Assembly: GCA_022750355.1 (NCBI GenBank)
Contig: JAKIVW010000002.1
Location: 14,418 to 24,854 of the forward strand
Direction of reading: 5' to 3'
DNA from: Thermoplasmata archaeon
Lineage (GTDB): Archaea > Thermoplasmatota > Thermoplasmata > Lutacidiplasmatales > UBA184
DNA: 10,437 nt
Of the stretch, positions 1 through 7,942 are shown piece after piece; positions within the stretch are counted from its first letter, which is position 1, and each line of letters opens with the position of its first letter. A program made the position numbers and the translations under genes. Under the pieces are notes generated by a model that had not been told where the DNA came from, ran no database searches, and saw nothing but the letters and a program-made list of their open reading frames with translations.

Positions 1-1
1 C

Positions 2-922
2 CTCAACGTATCGTTCGATGCGAATCTCACCGGGATCAGCGGGATGTCGGCCTGGTGGGACACCGAGGCCTGTCCGACGGCGTGCGCCGGCACCGAGGGA
101 GGGCTCAGCCCGATGTTTCCGGAACCCTACTGGCAGTACCACTCCGCCGCCCAACCGGCGATCTCCGCCGCGGGGCAGGTCCAAGGGGCCTCGTTCCTAG
201 GGCGTGCCGGGCCGGATGTGGCCTTCCCCGCGAACGACACGATCGCCTATGTCTATGCGGACTCGTCGGAAAATGTGTACTTTACAGTACTCGAAGGGAC
301 GAGTGTGGCGGCCCCGATGTTCGCGGGCCTCCTCGCCGACGTGATCGCGGTAGAGAACCGCTCCGCCCCGACGTTCGGGTTGGGCTACTTGGATCCGGAG
401 ATCTACCGGATCGCGAGCTACTTCACGGCGAACCCGGGGCCCCTGTCCCCGTTCTTCGATGTCACGACCGGGCAGAACTATGTGTTCTCGGCCGGCCCCG
501 GATGGGATCCGACGACCGGTTGGGGAGGGCTCGAGGCGCCGTTGTTCTTGGCCGCGGACGCCAATGGAACGATCGCTTCGTACGAGTACGCCGGGCCTAC
601 TCCCAACATCCCCGCGGCGTCGAACGCCAGCATCCCCGATTACGCGATCTACCTCATCTTCGGCCTCGCGATCGTGCTCGCCGTCCTCCTCGTTCTCATC
701 TTTGCGTGGCCCCGCCGGAAAGGAGAACTCCCGGTCGCCCCCGAGTTCGGCCCGCCGGGAAGCTCCTGGGGAGTACCGCCGCCCGCCCCGCCCAGTCGCT
801 ATGGCCTCCCTCCGCCGGCCGCACCGACCCTGGGGCACACTTCGGCGACGTTCCTCTGTCCCTACTGCGGTTCCGTTCGACCCGCCGAACCCGTGCGATG
901 CCCCCGGTGCGGGGCGTGGTAG
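2..922 (+). CDS. Membrane-tethered sedolisin (S53) peptidase with C-terminal zinc ribbon, 5' partial
   Basis: The reading frame is open from the left edge, so the gene starts outside the window. What is visible is the C-terminal part of an S53 serine-carboxyl peptidase. The nucleophile motif GTSVAAP is present, with Ser at 302-304. The calcium-site region follows as FFDVTTGQN (Asp at 458-460) and GWDPTTGWG (Asp at 506-508). S53 enzymes are secreted endopeptidases, usually active at acid pH and made with an inhibitory propeptide; propeptide and Glu/Asp catalytic residues would lie upstream. After the protease come one hydrophobic helix (about 641-709, starting YAIYLIFGLAIVLAVLL), basic residues RRK, a Pro/Gly-rich linker, and a CPYC...CPRC zinc ribbon (cysteines encoded at 857-910). 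The layout predicts an outside protease with a cytoplasmic ribbon. The fold call is firm. The topology is inferred, and the role of the ribbon is unknown. Confidence 0.88.
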   Translation, partial: LNVSFDANLTGISGMSAWWDTEACPTACAGTEGGLSPMFPEPYWQYHSAAQPAISAAGQVQGASFLGRAGPDVAFPANDTIAYVYADSSENVYFTVLEGTSVAAPMFAGLLADVIAVENRSAPTFGLGYLDPEIYRIASYFTANPGPLSPFFDVTTGQNYVFSAGPGWDPTTGWGGLEAPLFLAADANGTIASYEYAGPTPNIPAASNASIPDYAIYLIFGLAIVLAVLLVLIFAWPRRKGELPVAPEFGPPGSSWGVPPPAPPSRYGLPPPAAPTLGHTSATFLCPYCGSVRPAEPVRCPRCGAW

Positions 923-1120
923 TCGGGGTTCTCCCCCTCCCCTTTCCCGGAAGTATGTAGTGGGTCCGTTGGAGACCCCCCGGTCCGCGTCAAGTTAAAG
1001 TCGGGATCTCTTTGGCGACGCCGTGGGACCCCTCCACTCCGGGCGAGGGCGGGCGTCCCGAGACGTGCCCTCGACGCAACCACCCGGGGTTCTCGGTGGG
1101 TGCGCGGGAGGTACTTGAGA
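923..1120. other. Intergenic region before the permease gene
   Basis: This 198-bp gap separates two genes on the same strand. A pyrimidine-rich run at about 932-949 follows the protease stop and could aid transcription termination, but it is not a clear T-tract. The only AT-rich spot is AAGTTAAAG near 989-997, a weak candidate TATA element for the permease that would imply a leader of roughly 100 nt. I see no RNA gene or convincing hairpin. Confidence 0.3.
1106..1112 (+). promoter_or_regulatory. Ribosome binding site that decides the permease start
   Basis: GGGAGGT lies 8 nt before the GTG at 1121. The further upstream in-frame GTG at 1100 would place this sequence inside the coding region and add only seven poorly hydrophobic residues. 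The downstream GTG is therefore the better start. Confidence 0.65.
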
Positions 1121-2398
1121 GTGGCAGGCTTGAACGCGACTCGGCTCCGACCCCAGCTGGGGTTCTTCGCCGCCGTTAGCACGGGCCTGGCCGCGATCCT
1201 GGGGGCCGGCATCTTCGCGGTCATCGCTCCGGCCGCCGGTGTCGCGGGCCCTGCGCTGCTGATCGCCCTCGCCCTCGCGGCGTTCGTAGCGCTGTGCAAC
1301 GCGCTCTCCTCCACGCAGCTGGCGGCTGTCCTCCCGCGGACGGGAGGAACCTACGAGTTCGGCCGTCGAATGCTCGGACCCTGGTGGGGATACTCGGCCG
1401 GGTGGATGTTCCTGGTCGCCAACACGGTCGGTCCCGGGGCCATCGCCCTCGCCTTTGGAGAGTACTTCTCCGCGGTGTGGCCCGGAGTGCCGGTCCGAGC
1501 GATTGCCATCGGGGCGGCCCTCAGCATGACGTTGCTGAACGCCGTAGGGATCCGTCGGTCCGTCCGAGTGACCGAGGTCGTGGTGATCTTCTCGGTCGTG
1601 ACCCTCCTGGCCGTCGTCGTGTTGGCGCTCCCTGCCGTCCATGCGAGCAATTTTGAGCCCGTGGCTCCGGGTGGCGTCCTCGGGATCCTGCAAGCCACCG
1701 CGCTCCTGTTCTTCGCCTATACCGGTTACAGCCGGATCGCGACCCTGGTGGAGGAGGTCAAGGATCCGAAACGCACGATCCCGCGGGCGACCGGCTGGGC
1801 ATTGGGAGGGGCGACCGCTCTCTACCTCCTGGTCGCGGGGGTCGCGGTCGGCGTCCTCGGGGCGACCCGGTTGGCCCAATCCGGTTCGCCACTGGAGGCG
1901 ACCATGGTCGCCGCGGGAAGCGCCGCCGGGGTCGCGCTCGTGGTCGCGGGGGCCCTCTCCACGACCTTCAACGAGGGGCTCTCCGACCTGTTGGGGGTCT
2001 CGCGCGTAGCCTTCGCGATGGGTCGGGGCTCCGACCTCCCGAAACCCCTCGCCCACCTGGGCCCCGACCAGAACCCTTGGGTCGCGGTGGTCACGGTGGG
2101 GGTCGTCGCGACCGTGGTCGCCGCGTTCGCCCCGTTCACGCTGGCGATCGCCGTCTCGAGCTTCGGAACGTTGCTCTACTACACGGTGACGAACCTGTCC
2201 GCCCTCCGGCTCCCCCCCGAACAGCGCCTCTTCCCGCGGGTCCTCGCCGTCGCGGGTCTGGTGGGTTGCGTCGGGCTGGCCCTATCCCTCGCCCCCCTCG
2301 AGGTGGCCGTGGGGCTCGGACTGCTCGGAGCGGGGATCGCGTTCCGACTGGTGTGGTTGAGGGTCCGAGACCCGCCCCTCGTCGAATCGACCGCGTGA
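1121..2398 (+). CDS. APC-superfamily amino acid/polyamine permease
   Basis: This 425-residue polytopic membrane protein is predicted to have about 12 helices and to import or exchange amino acids or related amines across the cytoplasmic membrane. Family marks are visible in order. TM1 has GAGIF, the unwound substrate-binding turn of LeuT-fold APC carriers. PRTGGTYEF then LGPWWGYSAGW cover the TM2-3 region. FFAYTGYSRIATLVEEVKDP followed by KRTIPRA gives the TM6 and following-loop signature. SRVAFAMGRGSDLPKPLAHL precedes a late helix pair. The length is close to the short end of the family. The start is the GTG at 1121, chosen for its ribosome binding site. Substrate cannot be read from sequence: the family covers many amino acids and polyamines, and no neighbouring metabolic gene helps. 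It converges on scpB with 47 bp between the stops and has no evident operon partner. Confidence 0.88.
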   Translation: MAGLNATRLRPQLGFFAAVSTGLAAILGAGIFAVIAPAAGVAGPALLIALALAAFVALCNALSSTQLAAVLPRTGGTYEFGRRMLGPWWGYSAGWMFLVANTVGPGAIALAFGEYFSAVWPGVPVRAIAIGAALSMTLLNAVGIRRSVRVTEVVVIFSVVTLLAVVVLALPAVHASNFEPVAPGGVLGILQATALLFFAYTGYSRIATLVEEVKDPKRTIPRATGWALGGATALYLLVAGVAVGVLGATRLAQSGSPLEATMVAAGSAAGVALVVAGALSTTFNEGLSDLLGVSRVAFAMGRGSDLPKPLAHLGPDQNPWVAVVTVGVVATVVAAFAPFTLAIAVSSFGTLLYYTVTNLSALRLPPEQRLFPRVLAVAGLVGCVGLALSLAPLEVAVGLGLLGAGIAFRLVWLRVRDPPLVESTA

Positions 2399-2445
2399 GA
2401 TGGGCTCGGCAGGAGGTCGAGCGGGCGGAGACCCGGCTCGGTCCG

Positions 2446-3087
2446 CTAGGCGGCCGGCGGGGCGGGTTCGAGCGTGGGAACGGATTCGGGCGGGTCCTCG
2501 GCGGGCAGGGTCGCCACTTCGGGCGCGGAGCCGCCCTCGGGTACCAATGGCGGGGGTACGGCGGCCGCTGACGTGACCCCGAGTCGCCCCTCGAGATACT
2601 TCCGGATCTCCTCCGGTCGGGACGAGGGGATCCCGAAATACTCGGCGAAGCGGCGGGTCGTGGTGAGCTCGAGCGTGGAGCCCTTGGTCTCGGTATGCAC
2701 GAGGCCCATCCCCCGCAGGTGTTGGACCTCCTCGTACGCGACGTCCCCGAGCATCCGCACCAGGTGGCTCTGAAGGATCGGCTGGTGGTAGGCGATGAGG
2801 GTGAGCGCCTTCACGGTGCGGGCTCCCATTTCGACGGGCGTGACGGCGTGCACCGTCGCGACGTACTCCTCCTTCAGCTGGAGGGCGAACCGGTCCCCGA
2901 CCCGCCGGACCTCGAGGGAGGACTGTCGATTCTCGTAGGTCTGCTCGAGCGTGCGTACGGCCTTCTGGACCGGCCGGAAATCATCGAGTCCGAGGGCCTC
3001 GGTGAGTTCCTTGACGTTGAGCGGCTTCCCGCTCGCGAACAGTACGGCCTCGACCTGGAACACGAGTTCGTCCAGTTTGGAAGGCAT
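2446..3087 (-). CDS. scpB: ScpB, winged-helix subunit of the SMC-ScpAB complex
   Basis: This 213-residue protein is the dimeric winged-helix (kite-type) partner that binds the kleisin ScpA in the chromosome-organising SMC complex. Residues about 5-75 form the first winged helix (VFQVEAVLFASGKPLNVKEL is the typical opening). Residues about 85-165 form the second, with the conserved stretch TVKALTLIAYHQPILQSHLV and HLRGMGLVHTE. The last 43 or so residues are a Pro/Ala/Glu-rich, probably disordered tail, as many ScpB proteins have. It is the last gene of the smc-scpA-scpB operon. Its ATG lies three bases after the scpA stop, and its ribosome binding site sits inside the scpA end, so translation is probably coupled. 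Identification is firm from both sequence and context. Confidence 0.93.
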   Translation of the reverse strand: MPSKLDELVFQVEAVLFASGKPLNVKELTEALGLDDFRPVQKAVRTLEQTYENRQSSLEVRRVGDRFALQLKEEYVATVHAVTPVEMGARTVKALTLIAYHQPILQSHLVRMLGDVAYEEVQHLRGMGLVHTETKGSTLELTTTRRFAEYFGIPSSRPEEIRKYLEGRLGVTSAAAVPPPLVPEGGSAPEVATLPAEDPPESVPTLEPAPPAA

Positions 3088-3090
3088 GCG

Positions 3091-4050
3091 TCACACCTCC
3101 GTCACGATGCGATTCCGTACCTCGGTGGTACGGACCACGGAGACCGCGGACTCCCCGAGGACCTCCTGATGCAACTCGACCGACCGTTCGCGGGAGAGGA
3201 ACAGGAGGGCGAGGAAGATCGAGACGAGCCGGTCGCGTCCGGTCAACGGGCTCCAGAGGTCCAGCAGGGGGAACGACTCTCCCACCGGGTGGCGGCACGT
3301 GGCCTCCCAGGTATCCTCGAGGTCGGTCTCGGGCACGTCCCCGTGCACGAGGACCTCGGGGGGCGCCCGCTGTTCCTCGCGCAACCGCTCCCGGAGCTCT
3401 TGGATCCGGAGCGATCGTCGCGCGTCCACCTCGGCTTCCCCGAACGCGCGGACGAGCTCGAGCAGCGAAACGGGCCTCGTCTCGGGATGGCGGACCATCT
3501 CGAGGAGGGGAGGGGGGGCGGAAGAACCGAGGACCGCGCTCGTGACGTCGACCGCCTCGGGAGTCTCCATGAGGGGTAGGTACCCGTCGTCCGCAGACCC
3601 CGCCGTGTCCAGCGAGGGGTCGAGGGCGGGGTCGGGGGGCGATTCCCTCGAGCGGAGCAGGACCTCCGATTGGAGGTAGAGGATGCTCCAGGCCATGTAG
3701 ACGAGGCGGCCGGCGATCGCGAAGTTGACGCCGCCGTCCTCCTTGACACGGTCGAGGTACGCTTGGGTGAATTTGACGAGGTCGATCTCCCACGGGTCGA
3801 ACTCCTGGTCCATGACGAGTTCGAACAAGAGGGCCGTCGCTTTCTGGAACGGGTCCGGGATGACGAGGTGAACCCCTTCTTTCAGGTTCTCGACGAGCGA
3901 CAGGTAGCGCTCGAGCAAGGCCGACGTGTCCTCGGCCTCGCCGAGGAGGGAGCGGTGGAACACGAGGTAGCGCAGCACCTTCTCCGCCGCGTCGCGCGGG
4001 ACCGCGTTGGGAGCCAGGATCATCGGTACCTCGGTCTCGGGAGTGCTCAT
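3091..4050 (-). CDS. scpA: ScpA, kleisin subunit of the SMC-ScpAB complex
   Basis: This 319-residue kleisin bridges the two heads of an SMC dimer and carries ScpB. The N-terminal SMC-neck-binding region is at about residues 68-145, with LLFELVMDQEFDPWEIDLVK and FTQAYLDRV matching the family's LLxLIxxxxxDixxIxi block. A variable acidic/Pro-rich linker covers about 145-190. The C-terminal winged helix that docks on the other SMC head is at about 260-319 (GRDRLVSIFLALLFLSRER). About 60 residues precede the usual start of the family domain, including a helical stretch RYLVFHRSLL. This extension is typical of variable archaeal ScpA N-termini, and I cannot assign it a role. The ATG overlaps the smc stop as ATGA and is preceded by its own GGAGG, which supports this start and translational coupling with smc. 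Confidence 0.92.
   Translation of the reverse strand: MSTPETEVPMILAPNAVPRDAAEKVLRYLVFHRSLLGEAEDTSALLERYLSLVENLKEGVHLVIPDPFQKATALLFELVMDQEFDPWEIDLVKFTQAYLDRVKEDGGVNFAIAGRLVYMAWSILYLQSEVLLRSRESPPDPALDPSLDTAGSADDGYLPLMETPEAVDVTSAVLGSSAPPPLLEMVRHPETRPVSLLELVRAFGEAEVDARRSLRIQELRERLREEQRAPPEVLVHGDVPETDLEDTWEATCRHPVGESFPLLDLWSPLTGRDRLVSIFLALLFLSRERSVELHQEVLGESAVSVVRTTEVRNRIVTEV
3095..3100 (-). promoter_or_regulatory. scpB ribosome binding site inside scpA
   Basis: Read on the minus strand this is GGAGGT, seven nt before the scpB ATG at 3087. It is formed by the last two sense codons of scpA (Glu-Val), so the site is embedded in the upstream gene. Confidence 0.75.
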
Positions 4051-7000
4051 CGGGCCTCCAACGGTGCATTCGGGGCGGGAGCGTCGGCCGCACGAGCCCC
4101 GTCGCGCGCTTCCACATCGTGGATGTCCTCGAGGTGGATCCCGACGACCCGCGAGCAGCCGTCGCCCCGCATCGTCACTCCGAAAAGGTGGTGCGCGAAC
4201 TTGAGGGTCACTTTCCGGAGCGAGATGACGATGAACTGCGCGCGCTCCGCGTTGTGACGGAGGAGCCGACCGACGTACTCCGCGTTCATGCCGTCGAGCG
4301 ACATGTCGACCTCGTCGAACACGTAGAGCGGGCTCGGGTCGTAGCGCTGGAGCGAGAAGATGAACGCCAGGCTCGCGAGCGACTTCTCCCCGCCCGACAG
4401 TTGTTCGAGTCGGGTGACCGTCTTGCCGACGGGCCGGGCCTTGATGATGAGGCCGCCCGAGAGTGGGTCGGTCGGATTCTCAAGGGCGATCTCGCCCTCG
4501 CCGCCCGCGCTGAGCTCGCCGTAGATCTCTTTGAAGTTCGTGTTGACCTGGATGACGACCTCCGAGAGCTTCTCGCGCTTCCGGCGTTCGATCTCCCCGA
4601 CCAGGGAGACCAGTTCCGTTTTCTCGGACGTCAATCGGCCGGCCTCGGTACCGAAATCGTCGAGTCGGGCCTTCTCCGCGTCGTACTCCTCGACGGCGCG
4701 CAGATTCACCGCACCCATCGACTCGATCTGCTCGGTGAGGGTGGAGATCTTGCGCCTGAGTTCATCGACGGGGACGGACTTCTCGTCCGGCTCGGGCTCG
4801 GGGAACTCCCGGAGTGCCTCCTCGAGGTCGTGGAACCGCGCCTCGGCCTGGGCCAGGCGGGTCTCCTCCTGGACGACCAGCCCCTGTCGGGTGGAGAAGT
4901 TGGCTTGGACCTCGCCCAGTTTGCGGGTGACCTGGAGACGTTCGGTCTCGAGGAGCTGCTTCTTCTCAGCCAGCGCCCTCTGGGAGTCGCCCTGCTTGGA
5001 CTCGACGGCCTTGAGCGCATCCAATGCGGCGCGGGCCTCCTTGACCTCCGCCTCGGTCTTGGTGATCTCCTTCTTCTTCGCCGCCAGGGCGGCCTCGGAC
5101 TTCCCGAGCTCCTGGCGGCGACCCTCGAGGTTGGTCAGGAGTGCCTGCAGGGAGGCCCGCGCCGATTCGAGCTCCCCATTGACTTTCATTCGCTCCTCCG
5201 CCGTCGTGTGAGCGACCTCCTGGAGCGCGCGGAGCCGAGTGGAGAGCGCTTCGGGCAGCTGGCCGAGGTACTGTTCCTGGGCCCTGGCGATCCGCTCCTT
5301 GATCTCGGTGATGGACGTGGACAGCTGAGCGGCGGCCGCCTCGGCCGCCGCTAGGCCGGTCGTGAGCTTCTTCGCCTCGGCTTCGGCGGTGGCGATCCGA
5401 GCTCGCGCGGCTCCCAGGCGTTCTCGAGCCGCGGCGAGGTCCGTGTCCAAGCCCTTCCGGTTCGATTGGTGGGCCTGGTCTTGGATGGAGCGTTTGGAGA
5501 GTTCTTCGGCGAGAACGCGAATGCGGGTCGAGGACTTCGTGAGCTCCGTGCGGGCGGCCGCCTCGGCCTCGCTCTTCTCGCGGAGCTCCTCGCCCACGCG
5601 CTTCAATTCGACGGCGCTGTCGGCGCCCCGGCCCTGGTTGGAAGGGTCGACGTAGCCCCCCGAGATCGCTCCGGTGGCCTCGATGAGGTCGCCCGTGAGC
5701 GTGACGAGTCGCACTCCGCCCATCTGGGAACGGGCGTGCGAGAGGTCGTCCATGACGACGGTCTCTCCGAAAACGTACCCGAAGGCCGCGCGGAGCGACT
5801 CGTCAAAGTGCACGAGGTCGACCGCGAATCCGGCGGCCCCGTTGGCCTTCGCGACCAGGAGTGATTTCCCGTGGGGTCGGCCCGGGAGCATCTTGTTGAG
5901 GGGGAGGAACGTGGCCCGACCTCGCTTCTCCTGCCGAAGCATCTGGATACACTGCTCCGCGACCTGGTCCGTCTCGACGACGAGGGCTTGGAATCGATTT
6001 CCGCCCGCGGTCTGCAGGGCGGTACGGTACTTCGGGTCGAATTCCGCCAGCTCCTCGACCGTCCCACGAATTCCGGGTACTTTCCCGAGATTGCGCTGGG
6101 ACAGGAGGAAATCGACGGCGGCGAGTTGGTTCGGCCGACCGCCCGACTCCGAGCGCGCCTTGAGACGGGCGTCCAGCGTCAGGTAGCGTCGGTTGAGTTC
6201 GCTGACCTCGCGAGCGAGGCGCTCGGCCTCGACGGAGAGGGCTTGTTCGCGGGACTTGACGGTGTGCAGCTCCTTCTGCAGGTCACCGGTGGCCGCCTCT
6301 CCGGACCCGCGGCCCCCGCCGGTTTCCTTGATGCGCAGCTCGAGGTCCTTGACCTCCACGGACCGCTCTCGTAGGTCATCTTCCGATTGAGCCTGGAGTT
6401 GCTCGGCGGCCTGGAGGCTCGCCTTGGCCGACTCACGCCGTTGGACGGCCTCCTGCCAGGCCCTCTGTTGGTTGTCCGCCTCGCGTTGGAGCTCGAGTTG
6501 GGACTTCCGGGCCGCCGCGAGCCGGTCTTGGGATTTCCCCGTCGGCGCCGTCGCGCCCTGGATCTCCTTCGAATTCGCTTCCGCTTCGGCGGATAGCGTT
6601 TCGAGGCGCAGGGAGAGGTCTTTGTCCTGGGATTCGAGCTTGGACCGGGTCGCTTCGTCCGCTCGAACGGCGCCCGTGAGCTCTTCCACCTGATTGGCCA
6701 GAGTGTCACACGCTTCGGCCAAGTGAGCGAGATTCTGGTCGAGACGCGCGTACGCGATCTTCTTCGCGTCGAGCTCCTCCTTGAATTTCACCGCGGCGGC
6801 TCCACCGGCCTCCGCGATCTCCCGCTCCGCCGCCTCCACTCCGTGAGACAGTTCCTGGTCGCGGTTGGTCAGTTCCGTGCGGAGGGCCTGAAGCCGTTCG
6901 ATCTCCGCGTGGGCCGACTCGACCTGCTTCTTGCACGTGACGAGTTCCTGCTCCGCGATGCGGTGCCCGGCGCGGGCCAGGCGGGCTTCGGTCTTCCGCC

Positions 7001-7682
7001 GATCCTGCTGGAACTCTTGATACTGGATCGCTTGAAGGCGCTGGCTCTCGAGCGCGCCCAGGTGGTTCTTGATCTCGCCCAGCAGTGTCTGGATACGCTC
7101 CAGGTTCGCGTCGAGGTCCGTCCGCTTGGCGGAGGCCCGATCGAGCTCCTCGTCGTACTGGCTAATGCCGGCCAGGCGCTCCAAGAGACCGCGCCGGGGC
7201 ACGGGGCCCATCGTCACGACCTTGTTGACATCCCCCTGCTGAACCAGGTTGTAGCCGTCGCCGCTCAACCGTCCGTGGGAAAGGATGGAGTCGATCTCGG
7301 TCTGGGTCGTTCGCTTGCCGTTGACGTAGAAGTACGAATAGTAGCCGTCCGGGTCGCTCGGCGCGAGTTTGACGTACCGGGTCACCTCGACCTCGGCGGA
7401 ATCGACGGGAAGGAGCTTGTCCGAATTGTCGAAGACGAGGGAAACCTCGCATTCCGTCGCGGCCTTCTTGGACGAACCGCCGTTGAAGAAGAGGTGCGTC
7501 AATCGCTCCGCCCGTAGCGCCTTCGAACTGGTCGGGCCGAGGACGAAGAGGATCGCGTCCGAGATGTTCGATTTCCCCATCCCGTTCGGGCCCGCGACCC
7601 CCGTGAACCCCTGCTGGAACGGGATCTCGGTGGCCCCGGCGAACGATTTGAAGTTTCGGAGCTTTACCCGCTTAAGATACAT
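4047..7682 (-). CDS. smc: Chromosome segregation ATPase SMC
   Basis: This full-length 1211-residue SMC protein forms the ATP-driven, ring-shaped dimer that organises and segregates chromosomes. The N-terminal head has Walker A GPNGMGKS at residues 31-38, an Arg-finger region LRAERLTHLFFNGG (Arg57) and a Q-loop LVQQGD (Gln148/149). Long heptad coiled coils follow at about 165-515 and 690-1025, flanking the hinge dimerisation domain at about 530-680 (VPGIRGTVEEL to GAISGGY). The C-terminal head carries the ABC signature LSGGEKS (1095-1101), Walker B PLYVFDEVD (1118-1126, catalytic Glu1124) and the D-loop SLDG. The final ISLRK and GVTMR...SRVVGI resemble archaeal SMCs. Met35 replaces the usual Ser of GPNGSGKS, which the GxxGxGKS pattern tolerates. 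A short Ala/Pro tail ends the protein. It heads the smc-scpA-scpB operon, and GAGGAGG sits eight nt before the ATG. Confidence 0.97.
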   Translation of the reverse strand: MYLKRVKLRNFKSFAGATEIPFQQGFTGVAGPNGMGKSNISDAILFVLGPTSSKALRAERLTHLFFNGGSSKKAATECEVSLVFDNSDKLLPVDSAEVEVTRYVKLAPSDPDGYYSYFYVNGKRTTQTEIDSILSHGRLSGDGYNLVQQGDVNKVVTMGPVPRRGLLERLAGISQYDEELDRASAKRTDLDANLERIQTLLGEIKNHLGALESQRLQAIQYQEFQQDRRKTEARLARAGHRIAEQELVTCKKQVESAHAEIERLQALRTELTNRDQELSHGVEAAEREIAEAGGAAAVKFKEELDAKKIAYARLDQNLAHLAEACDTLANQVEELTGAVRADEATRSKLESQDKDLSLRLETLSAEAEANSKEIQGATAPTGKSQDRLAAARKSQLELQREADNQQRAWQEAVQRRESAKASLQAAEQLQAQSEDDLRERSVEVKDLELRIKETGGGRGSGEAATGDLQKELHTVKSREQALSVEAERLAREVSELNRRYLTLDARLKARSESGGRPNQLAAVDFLLSQRNLGKVPGIRGTVEELAEFDPKYRTALQTAGGNRFQALVVETDQVAEQCIQMLRQEKRGRATFLPLNKMLPGRPHGKSLLVAKANGAAGFAVDLVHFDESLRAAFGYVFGETVVMDDLSHARSQMGGVRLVTLTGDLIEATGAISGGYVDPSNQGRGADSAVELKRVGEELREKSEAEAAARTELTKSSTRIRVLAEELSKRSIQDQAHQSNRKGLDTDLAAARERLGAARARIATAEAEAKKLTTGLAAAEAAAAQLSTSITEIKERIARAQEQYLGQLPEALSTRLRALQEVAHTTAEERMKVNGELESARASLQALLTNLEGRRQELGKSEAALAAKKKEITKTEAEVKEARAALDALKAVESKQGDSQRALAEKKQLLETERLQVTRKLGEVQANFSTRQGLVVQEETRLAQAEARFHDLEEALREFPEPEPDEKSVPVDELRRKISTLTEQIESMGAVNLRAVEEYDAEKARLDDFGTEAGRLTSEKTELVSLVGEIERRKREKLSEVVIQVNTNFKEIYGELSAGGEGEIALENPTDPLSGGLIIKARPVGKTVTRLEQLSGGEKSLASLAFIFSLQRYDPSPLYVFDEVDMSLDGMNAEYVGRLLRHNAERAQFIVISLRKVTLKFAHHLFGVTMRGDGCSRVVGIHLEDIHDVEARDGARAADAPAPNAPLEAR
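4055..4060 (-). promoter_or_regulatory. scpA ribosome binding site inside smc
   Basis: Minus-strand TGGAGG lies four nt before the scpA ATG at 4050. It is part of the Leu-Glu codons near the end of smc, so scpA translation can be initiated locally by ribosomes finishing smc. Confidence 0.7.
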
Positions 7683-7690
7683 CGAGCGTT

Positions 7691-7697
7691 CCTCCTC
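7691..7697 (-). promoter_or_regulatory. smc ribosome binding site
   Basis: Minus-strand GAGGAGG is followed by eight nt and then the smc ATG at 7682. The strong match fixes the start, in agreement with the first residues of the head domain (MYLKRVKLRNFKSF). Confidence 0.8.
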
Positions 7698-7742
7698 AGC
7701 GCATGTTTCTGGAGTCGGTTCCCGTGCTGGCCCAAGTCTGTT

Positions 7743-7751
7743 TGTCAGACA
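7743..7751 (-). repeat. TGTCWGACA motif, copy 1 (smc leader)
   Basis: The plus strand reads TGTCAGACA, the exact reverse complement of the copies at 7930 and 8013. It overlaps the right arm of the hairpin at 7736-7750 and lies downstream of the candidate smc TATA box, where a bound repressor would block transcription. A degenerate fourth copy, TGTCTGCCA, lies at 7777-7785 and touches the TATA-like element. Confidence 0.45.
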
Positions 7752-7784
7752 GTTGTCAGCAGGATTTCAGGTCGGGTGTCTGCC

Positions 7785-7793
7785 ATATTTAAT
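7785..7793 (-). promoter_or_regulatory. Candidate TATA box of the smc operon
   Basis: Read on the minus strand this is ATTAAATAT, the most AT-rich point ahead of smc in a GC-rich background. An archaeal TATA box here would start transcription about 25 bp on, near 7760, giving a leader of roughly 80 nt before the smc ATG. The leader would contain a short hairpin at 7736-7750 (GTCTG, five-nt loop, CAGAC), which overlaps a TGTCAGACA motif. The position is plausible but unproven. Confidence 0.45.
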
Positions 7794-7798
7794 GGCTG

Positions 7799-7805
7799 GT
7801 TTGAA
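7799..7805 (+). repeat. Direct repeat GTTTGAA, left copy (candidate target duplication)
   Basis: GTTTGAA lies immediately outside the proposed left terminus and is matched by an identical 7-mer immediately outside the proposed right terminus. Seven to nine bp is a common target-duplication length for DDE elements. Confidence 0.5.
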
Positions 7806-7832
7806 GGGGTACTGTCCAAATTCGGGTGGTGG
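7806..7832 (+). repeat. Candidate left terminal inverted repeat
   Basis: It starts GGGG, then TACTGTCC, then AAATT and CGGGTGGTGG. The core ACTGTCC (7811-7817) pairs with GGACAGT at the right end. It abuts the left GTTTGAA copy and lies 13 bp upstream of the smc TATA-like element. Confidence 0.45.
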
Positions 7833-7929
7833 AGGGGTCTCGATTTTTCGGTGTATAGTTATCGGGTGGTCGACAGGTCCGCTCGAGAGAGACTGAACGG
7901 AATTGAACTCATTTCAATGCGCATCGCCG

Positions 7930-7938
7930 TGTCTGACA
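7930..7938 (+). repeat. TGTCWGACA motif, copy 2
   Basis: TGTCTGACA is a near-palindrome of four-base arms around one central base. It lies inside the proposed insertion element, upstream of the transposase gene and next to the palindrome at 7943-7954. Confidence 0.45.
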
Positions 7939-7942
7939 AATA

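Noticed and set aside
995..2056. Minus-strand open frame (353 codons) opposite the permease
   Set aside because: The translation is rich in Arg, Gly, Asp and Pro with no hydrophobic core. It is a shadow of the permease gene in GC-rich DNA.
2695..3579. Plus-strand open frame spanning the scpB/scpA junction
   Set aside because: It crosses two well-supported minus-strand genes and has no family features.
4119..5354. Long plus-strand open frame (411 codons) opposite smc
   Set aside because: It is antisense to the coiled-coil region of a clear smc gene. Its Leu/Asp/Glu/Arg-rich composition is what GC-rich antisense frames give, and it has no ribosome binding site or recognisable domain.
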